Below are positions 48,417-60,988 of a DNA stretch of 64,000 nt, piece after piece. Both the position numbers and the translations under genes were made by a program. Positions within the stretch are counted from its first letter, which is position 1. The number at the start of each line of letters is the position of its first letter. The DNA lies in NCBI GenBank assembly GCA_001179505.1, contig CDMY01000275.1, forward strand, positions 312,233 through 376,232, given 5' to 3'. The notes under the pieces are model-generated. The model worked only from the letters and a program-made list of their open reading frames with translations, searched no databases and was not told where the DNA came from. The DNA is from Vitrella brassicaformis (Eukaryota; Sar; Vitrellaceae).

Positions 48417-51179
48417 TCAGATACAATATGATCCTGCCTTCAATACCACAGCCCACATGTGTGTGTGTGTGTGTGTGCCCTGGCTGGCTGTGTAGCTACG
48501 GCGTGCGTGTCTGCACTGATGATATACTCTTCTGGGGCGACTCCCTGTCAGCATGTCGCACGATGTCTCGCTCCCCCACTCACCGTCGCCACCTCCCCTA
48601 CCCTCAGCCTCACCCTCAGCACACATGAGCTTCTGCACGCATTTTCATTAAGCAAAGGGAAAAGGGCGATAACACCACACCCAGTCTGTGTATATATGTG
48701 TTGTCCCTCCCTCACTGTACGTGTCATCGTACCGTACCACATCTATGTAGTTGGTGATGTACATGTGTCCCCCCCTCGTCAACATCTGCACACAAATGAG
48801 AGGAGATGACCAATCCAATGCACGCACACGTGTGCCACAATGAGAGGGGGGATTCTCTGTCTGTGAGCCCCTCCCGCTATGCACTGCATTGACCTCGAAG
48901 ACGCCCGTGTGGTTGAGTGTCTTCAGGATCGCCTCCATGAACTCCTCGCACCCACCGTACTCAACACACGACTGCACCACACACACCACGTCCACACCAA
49001 TTCCTGAGACTGCCCGCGACATGCTGCGTGTCTGTCTCTGTGTCAGCGCGCTGAGTGTGTGCGTACCTGCAGGACAATCGACGTCAAGAGGAGTGCGTAC
49101 TTGATGTCCTGATGATATCCCTCCCCGGCCTTGCCGTGAGACACGCGGGCAAACAGACGCGGCAACGTCGCCAGGAAGGCCTTCCGAATCAGCTGAATGA
49201 GCCGATCCAACCACACACGACATCCATCCATCTGTCTATCGTTAGGTTGGATCGGTCTCCGTTTCCCTCACTCACTCACTTGTCGCGTGGCATGGCCGAG
49301 AGAGAGGAGGTGTGTGTGTAGGCGGCGATCCCCGGAGCCGTCTATGCGTCCGATGTGTGTGCCGTCTGGCTGCCCCACGAGGGCCGCCAGCAGCAGCACT
49401 GGCGGAGGGGGCGGGGGAGGCGAAGAGGGGCCTGGAGACGTGTTGGCTGGCGGCACCCGATACACATTCAGGCCAGTCAGGCGAAGTATCTGCACCCAAC
49501 TCGCCCACACACATATCGACAAGACAGCGAATGAGGGCGCAAGGAGGATTGGTGGCTTGGGTCCTGTGTTGTGTGGTACCTCTGGTGCGTTGAGTATCAG
49601 TGTGTTGAAGAAGGCGATGGGGAGGTGGAAGCCTGACTTGCCGTGGGCGCAGATGATGGTGGCCAGCATGGACGAACCTGACACAGACTGAGCATAAGGA
49701 GATAGGATTACAGGATGGCTGCCTTTGTGTGCTGTGTTGTGTGCTTCTCACTCACCGCGCAGATTCGTCCGAGTAGTGTCTGATTCGCCATGAGCGACTG
49801 CACAAAACACGACTTATCGACGGAATCCAAGCTACCTGCATGGCATGGATCGGCAGGAAGGGCAGCACACACACACACACACACAGACACACAGGCACGA
49901 CGGTCGAGTCCACGCATATCATCTAAGGCAGCCAACCTTTTCAGTGCAGCCAGCCGCATTGAGCTTGCTTACCGAACAGTGCCTGCATGCAGAGTGTGGC
50001 ACGCGGATGGGTGCACATCGCACACACGACCTCTGCCGACATCTGGCGAATAGTATACACACGCAGACAGACAGGCACACAGACGTACGTGTGAGTGGCC
50101 GGACGGACCCTTCCTGACAAGGACGTGTGCTGTGCGTCTACGTTGTTGACGAGGGCTTTGGTGGCGGGCAGCCCCTGGGCCCATTCGCTCCTGAGTGCAC
50201 TCCGCACCACCCAAGTGCCCTCAGGATGGGGCTGCAAGCCAGACAGCGGACACACAAACACGAATGAATGAATGAATGGCATACACGGGAGTGTGACCGA
50301 CCGCTAGCATTGAGAACAATGCCACCTCTAGCAGGGTCTGCAGGCCAGTGCATGAGCCAGACAAGACAAGGTGGCGCGACAGCACGCATATATGATTCAG
50401 CACAAGCACATCCAAGTCTCACAGCACACGAACACACAATACACGTCATCGCAGTACGCACAAGTGCAGCCGCTGATTATTACCTCTACGAGAGACAGCT
50501 GGAGGGAGCCATTCGCCCGCCTCGACGACAGCACCAGCTGCAGCCACCTACACAGTCACCACATAAGGGACAAAGCGGAAGGTACTACCCGCTCCGGGCA
50601 GCCCGATTCATCCATCCATCCATCCCATCCATCGGACGTGCCTACGTCCGAGCATGCGATTCATTGTGTTGGATGACGGCCAGCAGAAACTCCGACAGAG
50701 GCACACCGCCCATCACCCTCTCCAAATCCTGACACACAACCACACAGGCACACACCACCATACATGGGAAGGAATCCATTGCAGCAGGCCTGCCGTCATC
50801 TCACCTTGCGTGTGACTACGTCTGGTGGCGGCATTGCGTGTAGCTTTCCTTTGAACCACAGATGGACGGGCAGACCGAAGGGGGCAGGGCCATACGACTG
50901 CCCTGCCACGCCCCCTGTCTGCCCTGCCCCAGGGCCATATGGCTGCCCTGCCCCTGCAGTGCTAACAAAGGGATTCTTGGCGTCAAGGAGGCTGCCATGG
51001 ACCGGCACACCCGATGGTGGGCAGGGGAGGATGCGAACGGGCCAACGAAACAGGGGGCGGCTACTGCTGGCAGGGTGGGCGTGTGCAGCAACACCATACG
51101 ACGTCACAGAACCAGGTGTCTGCTCGACGAATGGTTTGCATTGCGATGGGTGTTTGTAGGTCCAGATCGACGAGCACAT
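48417..51179 (-). CDS. Unrecognised multi-exon protein, possible helical-repeat fold
   Basis: About thirteen short minus-strand exons with GT-AG borders run from an ATG at 51179. Exon 1 (51179-50805) is Pro/Gly-rich and ends MPPPDVVTRK. Later pieces include LERVMGGVPLSEFLLAVIQH (50728-50646), LSGSCTGLQTLLEVALFSML (near 50360-50300), HPEGTWVVRSALRSEW (near 50225-50180), CAMCTHPRATLCMQALF (near 50030-49980), SMLATIICAHGKSGFHLPIA and YHQDIKYALLLTSIVLQ. The helical pieces with Ser/Gly-x-x-Leu-Gln spacing recall Pumilio-type repeats, as in nucleolar NOP9, but I cannot confirm that. Phases of the exons near 50646-50418 do not all agree in my model, so a border there is wrong or missed. The 3' end (48638-48417) is the least sure. 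The gene diverges from CEP104. Confidence 0.5.
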
Positions 51180-51440
51180 CCTCAGGTCTGCAGCGCCGCC
51201 GCCTTCATCGTCCTATCTACATCGCCTCAAAGCCTTCATATCTTCCTTAATCTATCATCGCCCCCCTTACTAAGCTCGCAGCGATGGTAAATCTGCTCTG
51301 CCGCGACCATGGATATAGGACGACGATGCCGCATGCATTTCGTTTGTGGCTGACGAGGGATGGAGAAGAAGAGCTTCGACCCGTCGCTCAACCACGACAG
51401 GTGAGGAGGAGCATTCAGCGACCACAGGGAATCCGATGCG
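51180..51440. promoter_or_regulatory. Bidirectional promoter region upstream of CEP104
   Basis: CTAAGCTCGC at 51270-51279 is the exact decamer also present in the midasin/uS10 and NOM1/dihydropyrimidinase gaps. It is 91 bases from the minus-strand ATG at 51179. Part of this stretch may be a first CEP104 exon: ATGs at 51284 and 51329 open a frame that runs to a good donor at 51401. Confidence 0.5.
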
Positions 51441-54400
51441 ATGCACCTACTTGTGGGCCATGTGAATGGATGTGCTGGTCATTGTCTGTTCGGCAGAGTC
51501 AAGTATGAGATCGTCAAGTGCTCCAGTGAGGACCAGGACAACCCTGTCAGGGAGCTCCTCGAACAGACGTCTGCCACCAGAGGATGGTGCTCGGCAAGGT
51601 ACGCACAATGTGTGCACATCACATGCATCAAACGCATGTATGGATCCGTTTGGTTTTCTGTCATCCATCCATCGTACTTCTCTGCGTGTATCTGTGTGTG
51701 TCTGTATATGTCAGGTTCTGTGACTATCCGCAGGAGCTGGGGCTGAAGTTTGAGGGCCCGGTGCAGATACGCCAGATACAGTTCCTCTCCCACCAGTCGA
51801 AAATCACCTCCAAACTAGAACTCGTAACCACACACGCGCACATGCACGCACACACACACAAAGGCTCTTCATGTGTCCCCCTGTGTGCTATGCGTTGTGG
51901 GTGTCGCAGTACACGGCGCTGCCGAAGCAGGATGGCCGGAACCATAGCTATGACTCCGTTAGGTTCCACCGACTCGGGTACGGTACGCGCTGCATGGTGA
52001 CAAAACCAAATCGTGGCAGCACAGCAACTTCCCGCGGCAATGTGTCGGTCGCCGGGCTGTCAGGTATCTGGCGATGTCCGCCAATGAGCGATCGGACTTT
52101 TCGGTACGGTGACAGAACAAGGAAGGATGGATGGATGTAGCGCAGCGCATCCGTCGGTCGGCAAGGAGGGAGGCATTCTGCGTTGCGTCTCTCCTTGAGT
52201 CGGTGCGTACAGGCTCGTGAGTTGAAGTCGGTGTATGTTGACGTGGTGGCCGAGTACATCAAGATCATCGTCCACAAGTGCCACATCAACAAATACAACC
52301 TCACCAACCAAGTGGTACACACACATACATACATACATACATACACACACACGTACAATAGTGCAGTGGGTGCAGCTCTCTCATTTCCCCATCCATCCAT
52401 CCATCCCTCTCCTTGGTGACTGTCAGGGTTTTGTAGCGGTGAATGTGTTTGGCGAGTTGTTGGGTCCCGACATGGCGCCGTTCGTGGCCGGCCGCGGTCC
52501 GCCCCGCCAGTCCGGCCGGCGGGACATCGCAAACTACCCCGCGCCACCCAGGAGGGGTGAGTGACGCCACATCGTGACCACACAGGGAGGGGTGTGGACG
52601 GAAGGGCGGGGGACGAGGCAATGCCATCCATCCTCTCATTGGTATTTCTTTCTCCATGGATGGGACTGTGCAGGTGATCCGCAGGCGCAGGCCGTTGCCA
52701 TGGCGGAGGAGCTGCAGTACGACCCACAGACGGTCGACAAACTGCGCCTCCTACATGCCCACAAAAACAGAGCCATACAGGTAGGCTAGGTACCAAGCGA
52801 AAGAAAGGACCAATGATCTGTTGAATGAAATACATTTGTTCATCTGTCAGCTGGAGGACTACGATGAGGCGAAGCGGTGCAAGGACATGATCAAACGGCT
52901 CACCGACGTCGGCAAGGCCCTTAAAGAACTAGAAGACAAAAAAGCGTAGCCAACACACCACACTCAACACCCATGAAAAAAAGAGCCCATGTCCTCCTCT
53001 TCGCCCCTTCGGTTGCAGGATGGCGGTGCGCAATGAGGATTTCGACGCGGCGAAGGTGATCAAGCAGGAGATCGACCGCCTGAGGTCAGCTGCCCTCACC
53101 CCCGATGGCCCCATCAGCCCCGCAGGCCCGCCCTCACCCCCACACGCATCACGCCCAGACAGGGACATGCCATCCAGCTCACAGACCGACACACCATCGG
53201 TGCCAACCTCACACGAACAGGTGAGGGTCGGAAAACAGACAGACAGACAGACAGACATTGTCCTGGAATGCAGTATATGTGTGTGTGTTGTGGGCGTGTA
53301 TGTATGTGTATGTGTGTGTGTAGATGGAGGATCACTGGACGAGGACTGCCGCGGAGCCGTCGGGTGAGCTGCCTGCAGGTGAGGGAGGCGAGACCGTCTA
53401 CAGCACACCGTATCCCGATCGTGGCGGCCGTGGTGATGACGAGCTCATGGGAGGAGAGGGGGAGGCAGGGGACGCCATGCTCAACGTCGATGATAGACCG
53501 GCCGTACGTAATCAACAACATACCAACCATCCCGCATGGCCACATGTGATGTCAACGGCATTTTGTGCGCATGTGTTGCAGTATGTGTCGCCGGACCATT
53601 TGCCGTCCGGCGGTCTCCCTCGCACGCCCCCAAGGGGCGCTGGTGGGATTGAGGGTGGTGGCTTTGGCGGCATGGGTGGCGGCGTGGCCGAGCGCGAGGC
53701 GGCACCTCCACCGCCATCATTCCCGCCGGACAAACACCCACTCAGAGGTGAGTGCAGCGCAGTGGCAAATGCGCGTCATGTTGCGTATCACGTTGGATGG
53801 TTGTTTGTCAGGTGTTCCGAATGTCGAGGAGTTGCCGGCGCCCGAGGGCATCAGTCCGTCGTTCTCCAAGGAGGCGGGGCCCCTGATAGACCTCTTCGGA
53901 GAATACCTCATCAGATGCCTCTACTCGAAGGTCCGACACCTGCCTGCACCCTCCACACACAAGCGCCTGAGGTCACGTGTTCGTTGTCTGCTGTGCTGGT
54001 TGGTGATGGTTCCTGCACCATTCATCCAGACGTGGCACCTTCGCGAGGCGGCAGTGCTCAAGCTCGACCTAGATTTCAACGCAGGTGCCCATATATCGTG
54101 TGTCAACGTCCATCTATCCACCCACCCACCCGTGCCTTGCCTCTTATTTACCATTATACACTGTTCTCCCATGGTGTGTGTCAGGGTTGTTTGGCGATTT
54201 CAACACGCGTCAGTTTCTGGAGGGTTTGTGTGTGGTGCTGAAGCGCGCCATCAGTGACAAGATCGCACAGGTGTTCCTCACCAGCACACAGCTGCTGCAG
54301 TCTATCGCCATCGGACTATTCGCCATCCAAGTCCGCACACTGCCTGCCTGCCTGCCACACACTCTTATTCAATTTGTGCATCCCTCAGGGTGACGAAGGC

Positions 54401-56823
54401 CTCAAAAAGAGCGATGTCCAGGTGGCGAAGAAACAAGGGCCACCCACCATGGTGTATGTATGTCTGTGTGTGTTGGCTGGTTGGTTGCCCGTGTGCAGCC
54501 GTGTTTGGACCCTTTGCTGCCTCTGTTGGTGGAGCGGCTGGGCGACGCCAACAACCGGTGCCGCGACGCTGCCGCAATCTCACTCACCTCGCTGGTCAAA
54601 CAACCGGTGAGTAAAGAAATGAGACACACAGAGAGACAGAGAGAGACACGGACAGACAAGGATGACGGACATCGAAGTGCATCGGCTGGTCGCCGCTCTG
54701 GTGTGCAGACTGTCGGCGGCCACTTTGTTGGTCAGTATCTGCTGCGCACCTCGAAGAAGAAACAACTGCCCGCCAAGTAAGCCATATGGGATGGGCGTGG
54801 TAGCCATGCATGTGTGTGTGTGTGCAGGTCGATAGTGTCTCGTTTGTCGCTGCTGGAGTCGCTCGTGACCGAATGCCAATGCATCCAGCCCATGAAGAAG
54901 GACGGCATGACTCAAGAGGTAAGTAACCACACAACCAACCAACCATCGCACGGCGTTTCGGTGCGCAGCGCAGATCTGTGTGTCTATGTCATGTGTGCAG
55001 GCGTTGATGCAGGCGGCCATGGGTTGGTTCAACAGTCCCCACCAGGAGGTCCGCATGGCGTGTGTCTCACTCGTGGGCGCCATATACACTCTCGCGGGCC
55101 CATCCGAGATCGAAAAGCACCTGAAGGACCTCAGACCCGCTCAACTCGACGTCAGTCAGACGCACACAAATCAGCACAGACACAAGGAGCCATCCAGTGT
55201 GCCTCTCTGTGTGTGCGGCTGGCTGTGTTACTAGGCGTTTGAGTTGGAGTTCAAGCGTCGGGCTGAGGGTGGGGGCGGTGTGGCCGAGGGTGTGGGGCTG
55301 CCGTTGAGGCGGATGTCTCTCGGGGGCGGCGCCAAGAGGACCGCCAACGGACCGGCGGCCGCGGCCAGCGGTGAGGAAATGAATGGGCACGTGTATGCAG
55401 CGGCTATGTCAGACAGCGAAGTTTTGGCAGACAGCGAAGTTTTTGCATGAAGCCAAATTTTCTGGACACACAAGTGGAGTGGTCGGTAGAAATGATGAGA
55501 TAACATGTATACATGTGTGATGGTAATATATAAGGATGGGCTATCTATCCATCCATCACTCATATGTACGTCTCCTTTACTTACACAACTTGCCTTACCG
55601 TTTTCGAGCATGAACCAATATTATATCATTTCTTTCATCTCACCAGCCTAGCCACACAACACACCCACGAGTTGTATGTATGTGTGTGTGCATCAATCAG
55701 AGGGTAGCGGTGCCCCGGCCCCTGCCCCAGGCAAGGGCAAGATGAGCGGTGAGGACAAAAAGGCCACGAGGAAGCCAGAAGACATGCAACAGGACAAACC
55801 CTCACCACCACAGGTGCACTCACTGCACTGCACCAGACAGACAGTCACAAGCAACGGAAGAGGCAACCTGCCCGGGACCAACCAGTCCGCTGGCTGTGTA
55901 TCGATGGGATGTTGTTTATCTGTGTGTGGTGTGTCTCGGTCCGTTAGGCTGTTGCTGACGTGTCTGGTGGTGTGGACGAGGGACCACCCATAGACCCTGA
56001 CGACGAAAACTCTGAGTTAGGCATGCAGCAAACAGAGACATTATGTTGGTATGGGTCTGTCTGTGTGCAGCACGTGTCAGTTCTGCGGTCGTCAGGACCC
56101 CTCGTTTCGGTTCGGTGGGATGGACATGCACCTCTTCGAAGAGTGCCCCCTCCTCATCAAATGCGACGCATGCCAACAGGTCGGTCGCCTCGCCCTGCAT
56201 GCCTGGGCTGCAAGCTTGGGAGGGAGGTGGACACACACACGACAGACACTCCACGTGTGTTGTTGGCGCGTACGTGTGTGTGTAGGTAGTGGAGATTGCG
56301 ACGTTGAGGGACCACCGTCTGTTTGAGTGCGAGGCCAAGAACATCATCGACTGGCAGGAGTGCACCAGGTAGGTAAGAGTGACCACACGAGACACGACGC
56401 GGCCTCTTCCCGTTGTGTGCGCGTTGGATAGGTGTGGCCTGGCGATTGCCTCGGCTGAGATGGAGGCCCACCAGAACAACGAGGAGGAATGCAGACCACT
56501 CGGTCGACGAGACACGATGAGACAGACCCATTCAGCCGACCTTTCCATCCATGGATTGGACGTATGGAGGGATGGAGGGATGTGTGTGTGTGTGTGTGTG
56601 TGTAGTTGAGGGTTGTTTGCGGTGCCCCCTGTGCTTCCGGGACATCCCTGTGGAAGGTCACCCTGACAGACAGACAGACAGACAAACAGACAGCCATTGC
56701 AAACAAACCACGCCCGTGTGTGTGTGTCGTTGTGTGTGTCAACCAACAGGCACCAGTGTGTCTTTTGCGTGGCAGGACCACCTGCTGCAAGAGGGATGCC
56801 CAGCGAACCCAAGGTCAATGTGA
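51441..56823 (+). CDS. CEP104: CEP104, ciliary-tip microtubule protein
   Basis: Twenty-seven exons from 51441 to 56823 join in frame to 953 residues (human 925). CEP104/FAP256 sits at the ends of ciliary microtubules and centrioles. Domains in order: N-terminal jelly-roll (GWCSARFCDYPQEL, ARELKSVYVDVVAEYIKII, HKCHINKYNLTNQVGFVAVN), paired coiled-coil hairpins around 52674-53090, a Pro/Gly-rich linker, a TOG domain (53812-55240) with LPLLVERLGDANNRCRDAA, and C-terminal zinc fingers (56071-56823) with CQFCGRQDPSF, CDACQQVVEIA, RCGLAIA and CPLCFRDIP. Exons: 51441-51598, 51715-51823, 51910-51977, 52064-52103, 52213-52314, 52427-52556, 52674-52780, 52851-52945, 53019-53220, then eighteen more ending 56750-56823. 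The start is uncertain; exon 1 may lie at 51284 or 51329-51400, but no clean acceptor joins it. The donor at 56016 (GTTAGG) is weak. Confidence 0.92.
55371..55700 (+). other. CEP104 intron with in-frame read-through tail
   Basis: The intron between the TOG and zinc-finger parts is 330 bases, the longest in the gene. Its first 80 bases are open in frame with the exon before and end at a TGA at 55448-55450. An 18-base tandem duplication (CAGACAGCGAAGTTTT at 55410-55425 and 55428-55443) encodes SDSEVLADSEVFA. Retaining the intron would make a shorter CEP104 without zinc fingers. Confidence 0.5.
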
Positions 56824-57210
56824 CGACAGACAACGGTGGAGGGTGGATGGATGGATGGATGGGGTGTACAGCCAGCCATCCAGCCAGCCGCCATATTCGT
56901 TCAGTGTATATGATATGCATGCTGTGTGTGCATTGCATTGCATTGTGTTGCGTTGCGACGCGCGCTGCTTGCATGATGACATGTACGGTGCATGACATGC
57001 GGTGGGGTGAGGGAGTGAACGTGTGCTGTGAGTGAGATGAACGAGAATAGAATGACAGCACTCACTCACTCACTTTCAGCGCTAATGATATGATTGATCC
57101 ACAAACACTCCTTGGTCTCCATTCCATAGGTCAGATCTCAGACCGGAAGACCTCACACCATTTCCTATCCACACCCGCATCTGTCCCTCCCTCCCTGCCT
57201 CCGTCCTTAT
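56824..57210. other. Convergent 3' intergenic, CEP104 to NOM1
   Basis: These 387 bases separate converging stops. They contain GGAT and CACT microsatellites and a TGCATTG run near 56930-56945. Nothing coding is seen. Confidence 0.4.
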
Positions 57211-60200
57211 TTATCTGCCCTTGAAGAAGGCCTCTTCCCTCTCCTCCTCTCGCCGCCTCTGCTCATCCCCCAGATATCGAGACAGGTCTTGCACCATCCA
57301 ACACTCAACGCGTGATGCCGCTGATGCTGACGCCCTCCCAGACGGACCCCCCTTGCCCCTCTTGCGTAAGGGCGAGGTCTCGCCAGACACCTCGGGCAGC
57401 ACAAAGGTGTCCAGCACCAGGAGGACCGCCTCACACACGTCGGGGAAGGCCGCCACTGGGCCGAACAGGGCCTGCGCACGGCTCATGTCAGACGCGCACA
57501 GAGACAGCATCTCGAGGCACACCTGAAACACACACACACACACACACACATGCATTAGAGGGCTGGCTGACGTTGGGTGGAGGGATGCATGGGTTTTGTC
57601 GTGGGTGGCCTGGCTTACGTGTTTGAGGAAGAGTCCAGCGTTGCCAGTGAGTGCGTTGCCCTCGGTGCCTTGCAGGTCGAGAAACCGGAGCAGCTTCAGA
57701 GGCAGCAGCTCCTCGTGGACCTGCACACAGATCGACAGACACGTGTGTATCAGTATGGGAAAGGTAAGCTAAGCGGGTGGTTGGCTTACGAGTGTTGCCA
57801 ACATCTGTGCGAAGTTGAGTGTCTTGCGGACGGCGAAGGACGGCACAAGGGACAGCTGAGATGACACACCCTGCAGTTTACCAACACGCACCACACCATC
57901 ATCACATCAACACACACGTGGCTGCAGGTACCAGGTTGCTCTGTGTGTGGCGGACGGCCGTACCTACCTTAGTGAGTGCCCTTTGGTAGTGTTTGGCGAT
58001 AGGTCCTGGCAGCCCACAGCAGTGCTGCAGCACCCTGGTGTAGAAGAGGTTGAACGACTTCTCGTGCAGACAGCAATGCAGCACCACCGCCACCACATAC
58101 TCATACTGCCCCCGACAGACACACCACACACATCCATCCATCCATCCATTTATCCATACCGTCTTCTGTACCCACCTGCTGTTGCTTCTTCTTTTGTGCC
58201 GTCTGGTTCTGTCTGTGGTAGGCCAGCACGACGTCCTGCAGCCGCTGGCAGGCATGGACGGGGTCCTCGCTGCCCATCAGCGCCACGAAGAGCCCCTTCT
58301 GCAGGTCGCTCCGCAGACGATGGCTCGCCGCAACCTCCATCAAAGCTGCCGTGCCGCCGTCACCCTCGCCGTCGTCACCCTTCCTCTTGGATGGGCGGCT
58401 GGAAGAAGAGGCTGCACCTGTTGCTGTGGTTGGGGTGCTGTGTGCGTTGTGTTGGTGCAGTGGGAGGGCGAACAGGGATGGCGGGTTGGAGGGGTCCAGC
58501 GGTGGTAGAGGGATGGTGATGAGGTAGTCGTCGAACCGCACAGAGGAGAACAGCTTGCTCGTCTTGAACCAATTCCTGAACACACGCACTCACACACGCA
58601 CACACACGCGGAGGGAAGTGAAATGTGGCCGTGTGCTGTGCTGTACGTGTCTTCGTGTGGTTTGATTGCCTCACGCACCGCCCCGCACCTGAGTGGAGTG
58701 GTGATCTTGACAGCCACGGTGAACTTGGATGTGGCCCTGGCTGTCTTAAGGGCCGCCAGCTCGGCCAGCAGAAACCCCAACCGACCCTTACCCTCACTCT
58801 CCGCCTTCCCCTCATCCATCGCAGCAGGTGGGGCTGCAGCAGCTGCCGCCCCATGCCGCTTGGTGGCTGTCCGCTGCTTGAGTTTGGCCTTGAGCTGCTC
58901 CGACCACGACAAAGGGGCGTCACCCCTGCCGTCAGAGCCCAAGTGTGTTTCGACGAGCCCCTTGATGTGGGTTATAAGGGCCTTGAAATCCCCACCGTGA
59001 TCGGACCGGAAACGACCACCTGCAGAGAGGGAAGAGGCAAGCAATGATTGCAATGGAGGAGGAGTAAGTTGTGGCGCTGCGCTTCAGGTGACTGACGTGT
59101 GTGTGTGTGTGTGTGGTACTCACTGGTAAATCTGAAGACGGTGAGTAGGAGATCGACGTAGAAGTCGGTGTCCCAGAAGTGGGGGAGGGCAGCCAGCCCA
59201 CTGAAACGAACGGCACACACGTCACGCGGCAGGCACGTTTGGGTTGTGAGCCTCATGAGCTTGATTGTCTGTCTGTCTGTCTGTCTTGGCCTGTCTGCCT
59301 TACTGGACGAGGTGTTGAATGATGGCCGGGTCCAGCACACCCAAGTCAAACAGCAGACACAACGCCACCAGACTGTGCCTGCGCACACCACACCACACCA
59401 CACCCAGGCCAGGAAGACACCAACAAGACAGACAAGACAAATGGCCTGCCTGCCTGCGCCTTCGCATCTGTCTCTCCTTTGTCACTCACTGACTTGCATC
59501 GCTGCTTGGCGACTTCGATGTCCACCTGCCCCTCGTCAGGGTGCTCATCTTCACACTCATGCATCCCGCTATCGCCATTTCCGCCCCGTCGCATCCCCGC
59601 TGATGACGATCCATGCCGCCTCTTGCGCTTGCGGCCGTCAGCCGCAACCATCGACACATCGTCCCCTCCCGCACCACCACCACAAGACGGCAGGCTCTTC
59701 TGGAAAGACCTCAGGTACTTCTGGAAACTCGTCATCAAGTGGAAGAAGAATCTAAAACCAACCTGGTTGACATCACACACACAGACACACGCGCCACAGT
59801 CAGTATACATCGCGGCGAGAGGAGAGCATCTGCCTCTGTGCGTGCGTAGGTCGTGTGTGTGTGTGGTGGGGTGCTCTGCTCACTGACTTCAGTGTGCAGA
59901 GTGACGTGCAGTGCAGTAATGAGAGCCGTCTGCACCCCCAGCAGGTAGAGCGTTGTGAACCGATGGAAGAGGCAGCTCTTGAGTATCTCATCCACCAGCA
60001 CGGGGATGATGACGGCGAGCCCCTCGGCCTCCCTCTCGTCCCGCATTGGCTCCAAGAGCCGCAGCAGCTGCACTGTGATGGGCTCCAGGTTTCCCTCCGA
60101 CACACGGTTGACCAGACCCACCACCTTGGTACGCACACGGCCCACAGTGTCCTCGCCCTTCCCCTGCACCGACCGCAAGTGCGGCGGCACGTACTTGCTG

Positions 60201-60889
60201 CTGTTGCCGGGGGCAGACGGCTCGGCCTCTTGCTGCTGCTCTTCCTCTGCTGACGAATCACTCGCCTCGCCCTCGCCTGACTCATCGTCCTCCGCTTGCA
60301 CAGGGACTGCTCTTGGCCTTGGGTGCTCGTTGCTGACTTTGGTGGCGAGGATTTGGTCGGCGATGTCGAAGCACTCCTCGAGGCCCTCGTCGGCGAGTGT
60401 CTGGTGCATCTTGCGCTCCGCCTTGACGCGGCTCTTGTCTGTGGCAGATGCGCCTAAGCCCAACTTAGCCTCCAGATAAGCCATCTCGGTGAGGTCAGGA
60501 TCATCATCGCCGCTGTACGCCGCCTCTTCGTGATCATTCTCCCCCTCGTCCTCTTCCTCGTCGATAACATCATCTGACGCAATGTCGTCTTCACAGTCTT
60601 CAGGCTCATGCTTGCTCTCATCTTCCTTCACCGCAGCATGGTTCCGTGCGGCGCTCTTGTGCTGCCGGTGTGACTCATAGTGCTGCTGTTTCTTCTGCTT
60701 GGCCTCCTGACGCTGCTGCTTCCGGAGTGCCTTGCGCCCGAGGGGAGCCCTGGCGCGTCGCTTGGCTGAGGGCCGCTCGCGGAGGGTGCGGAACAGCACT
60801 GATGTGGCTGATGGAGGGCCCCTTGACGTGCCTCTCTGGTCGGACTGATGGTTGGTCTTGCTGTGTCGGCCTTTCATCTGTCCCTTCAT
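57211..60889 (-). CDS. NOM1: Nucleolar MIF4G-domain protein NOM1/SGD1
   Basis: Exons 60889-59888, 59762-59494, 59378-59304, 59200-59124, 59019-58689, 58575-58176, 58105-57968, 57870-57790, 57720-57619 and 57522-57211 join in frame to 928 residues. NOM1/Sgd1 is a nucleolar scaffold for 18S rRNA processing and 40S assembly; it binds the helicase eIF4A3/Fal1. The N-terminus is basic (KALRKQQRQEAKQKKQQ), then D/E-rich. The MIF4G domain opens with the family signature KYVPPHLR and KVVGLVNRVSEGNLEPIT (~residues 235-280) and continues through LCLLFDLGVLDPAIIQHL and FWDTDFYVDLLLTVFRF. The MA3 domain follows, with RSDLQKGLFVALMGSEDP and VVLHCCLHEKSFNLFYTRVL. Insertions rich in Gly/Arg/Lys interrupt MIF4G near 59560-59690. 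It diverges from dihydropyrimidinase across only 99 bases. Confidence 0.9.
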
Positions 60890-60988
60890 TCAACAGGGGA
60901 AGAACCTCTTTATCCCCTCTTCAGCTCGCCGCTTCTAAGCTCGCACCTTTCCTCATCGCTCACACCCATTTCCCCCCTCTTTTCCCCA
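60890..60988. promoter_or_regulatory. Bidirectional promoter region, NOM1 and dihydropyrimidinase
   Basis: Only 99 bases separate the two divergent ATGs, so both promoters must overlap. CTAAGCTCGC at 60935-60944 sits near the middle, 45 bases from the NOM1 ATG and 44 from the dihydropyrimidinase ATG. CAGCTCGCCG at 60922-60931 repeats the AGCTCGC core. The rest is CT-rich on the plus strand. Confidence 0.65.

Noticed and set aside
51284-51400. First exon of CEP104 starting at 51284 or 51329
   Set aside because: It has a good donor at 51401 and sits well after the decamer, but no acceptor upstream of 51500 joins it in frame to the conserved part. It is kept only as an alternative start.
56750-56823. 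Acceptor at 56775 for the last CEP104 exon
   Set aside because: It would shift the frame and lose the final zinc-finger His-Cys (QDHLLQEGC). The acceptor ending at 56749 keeps both.
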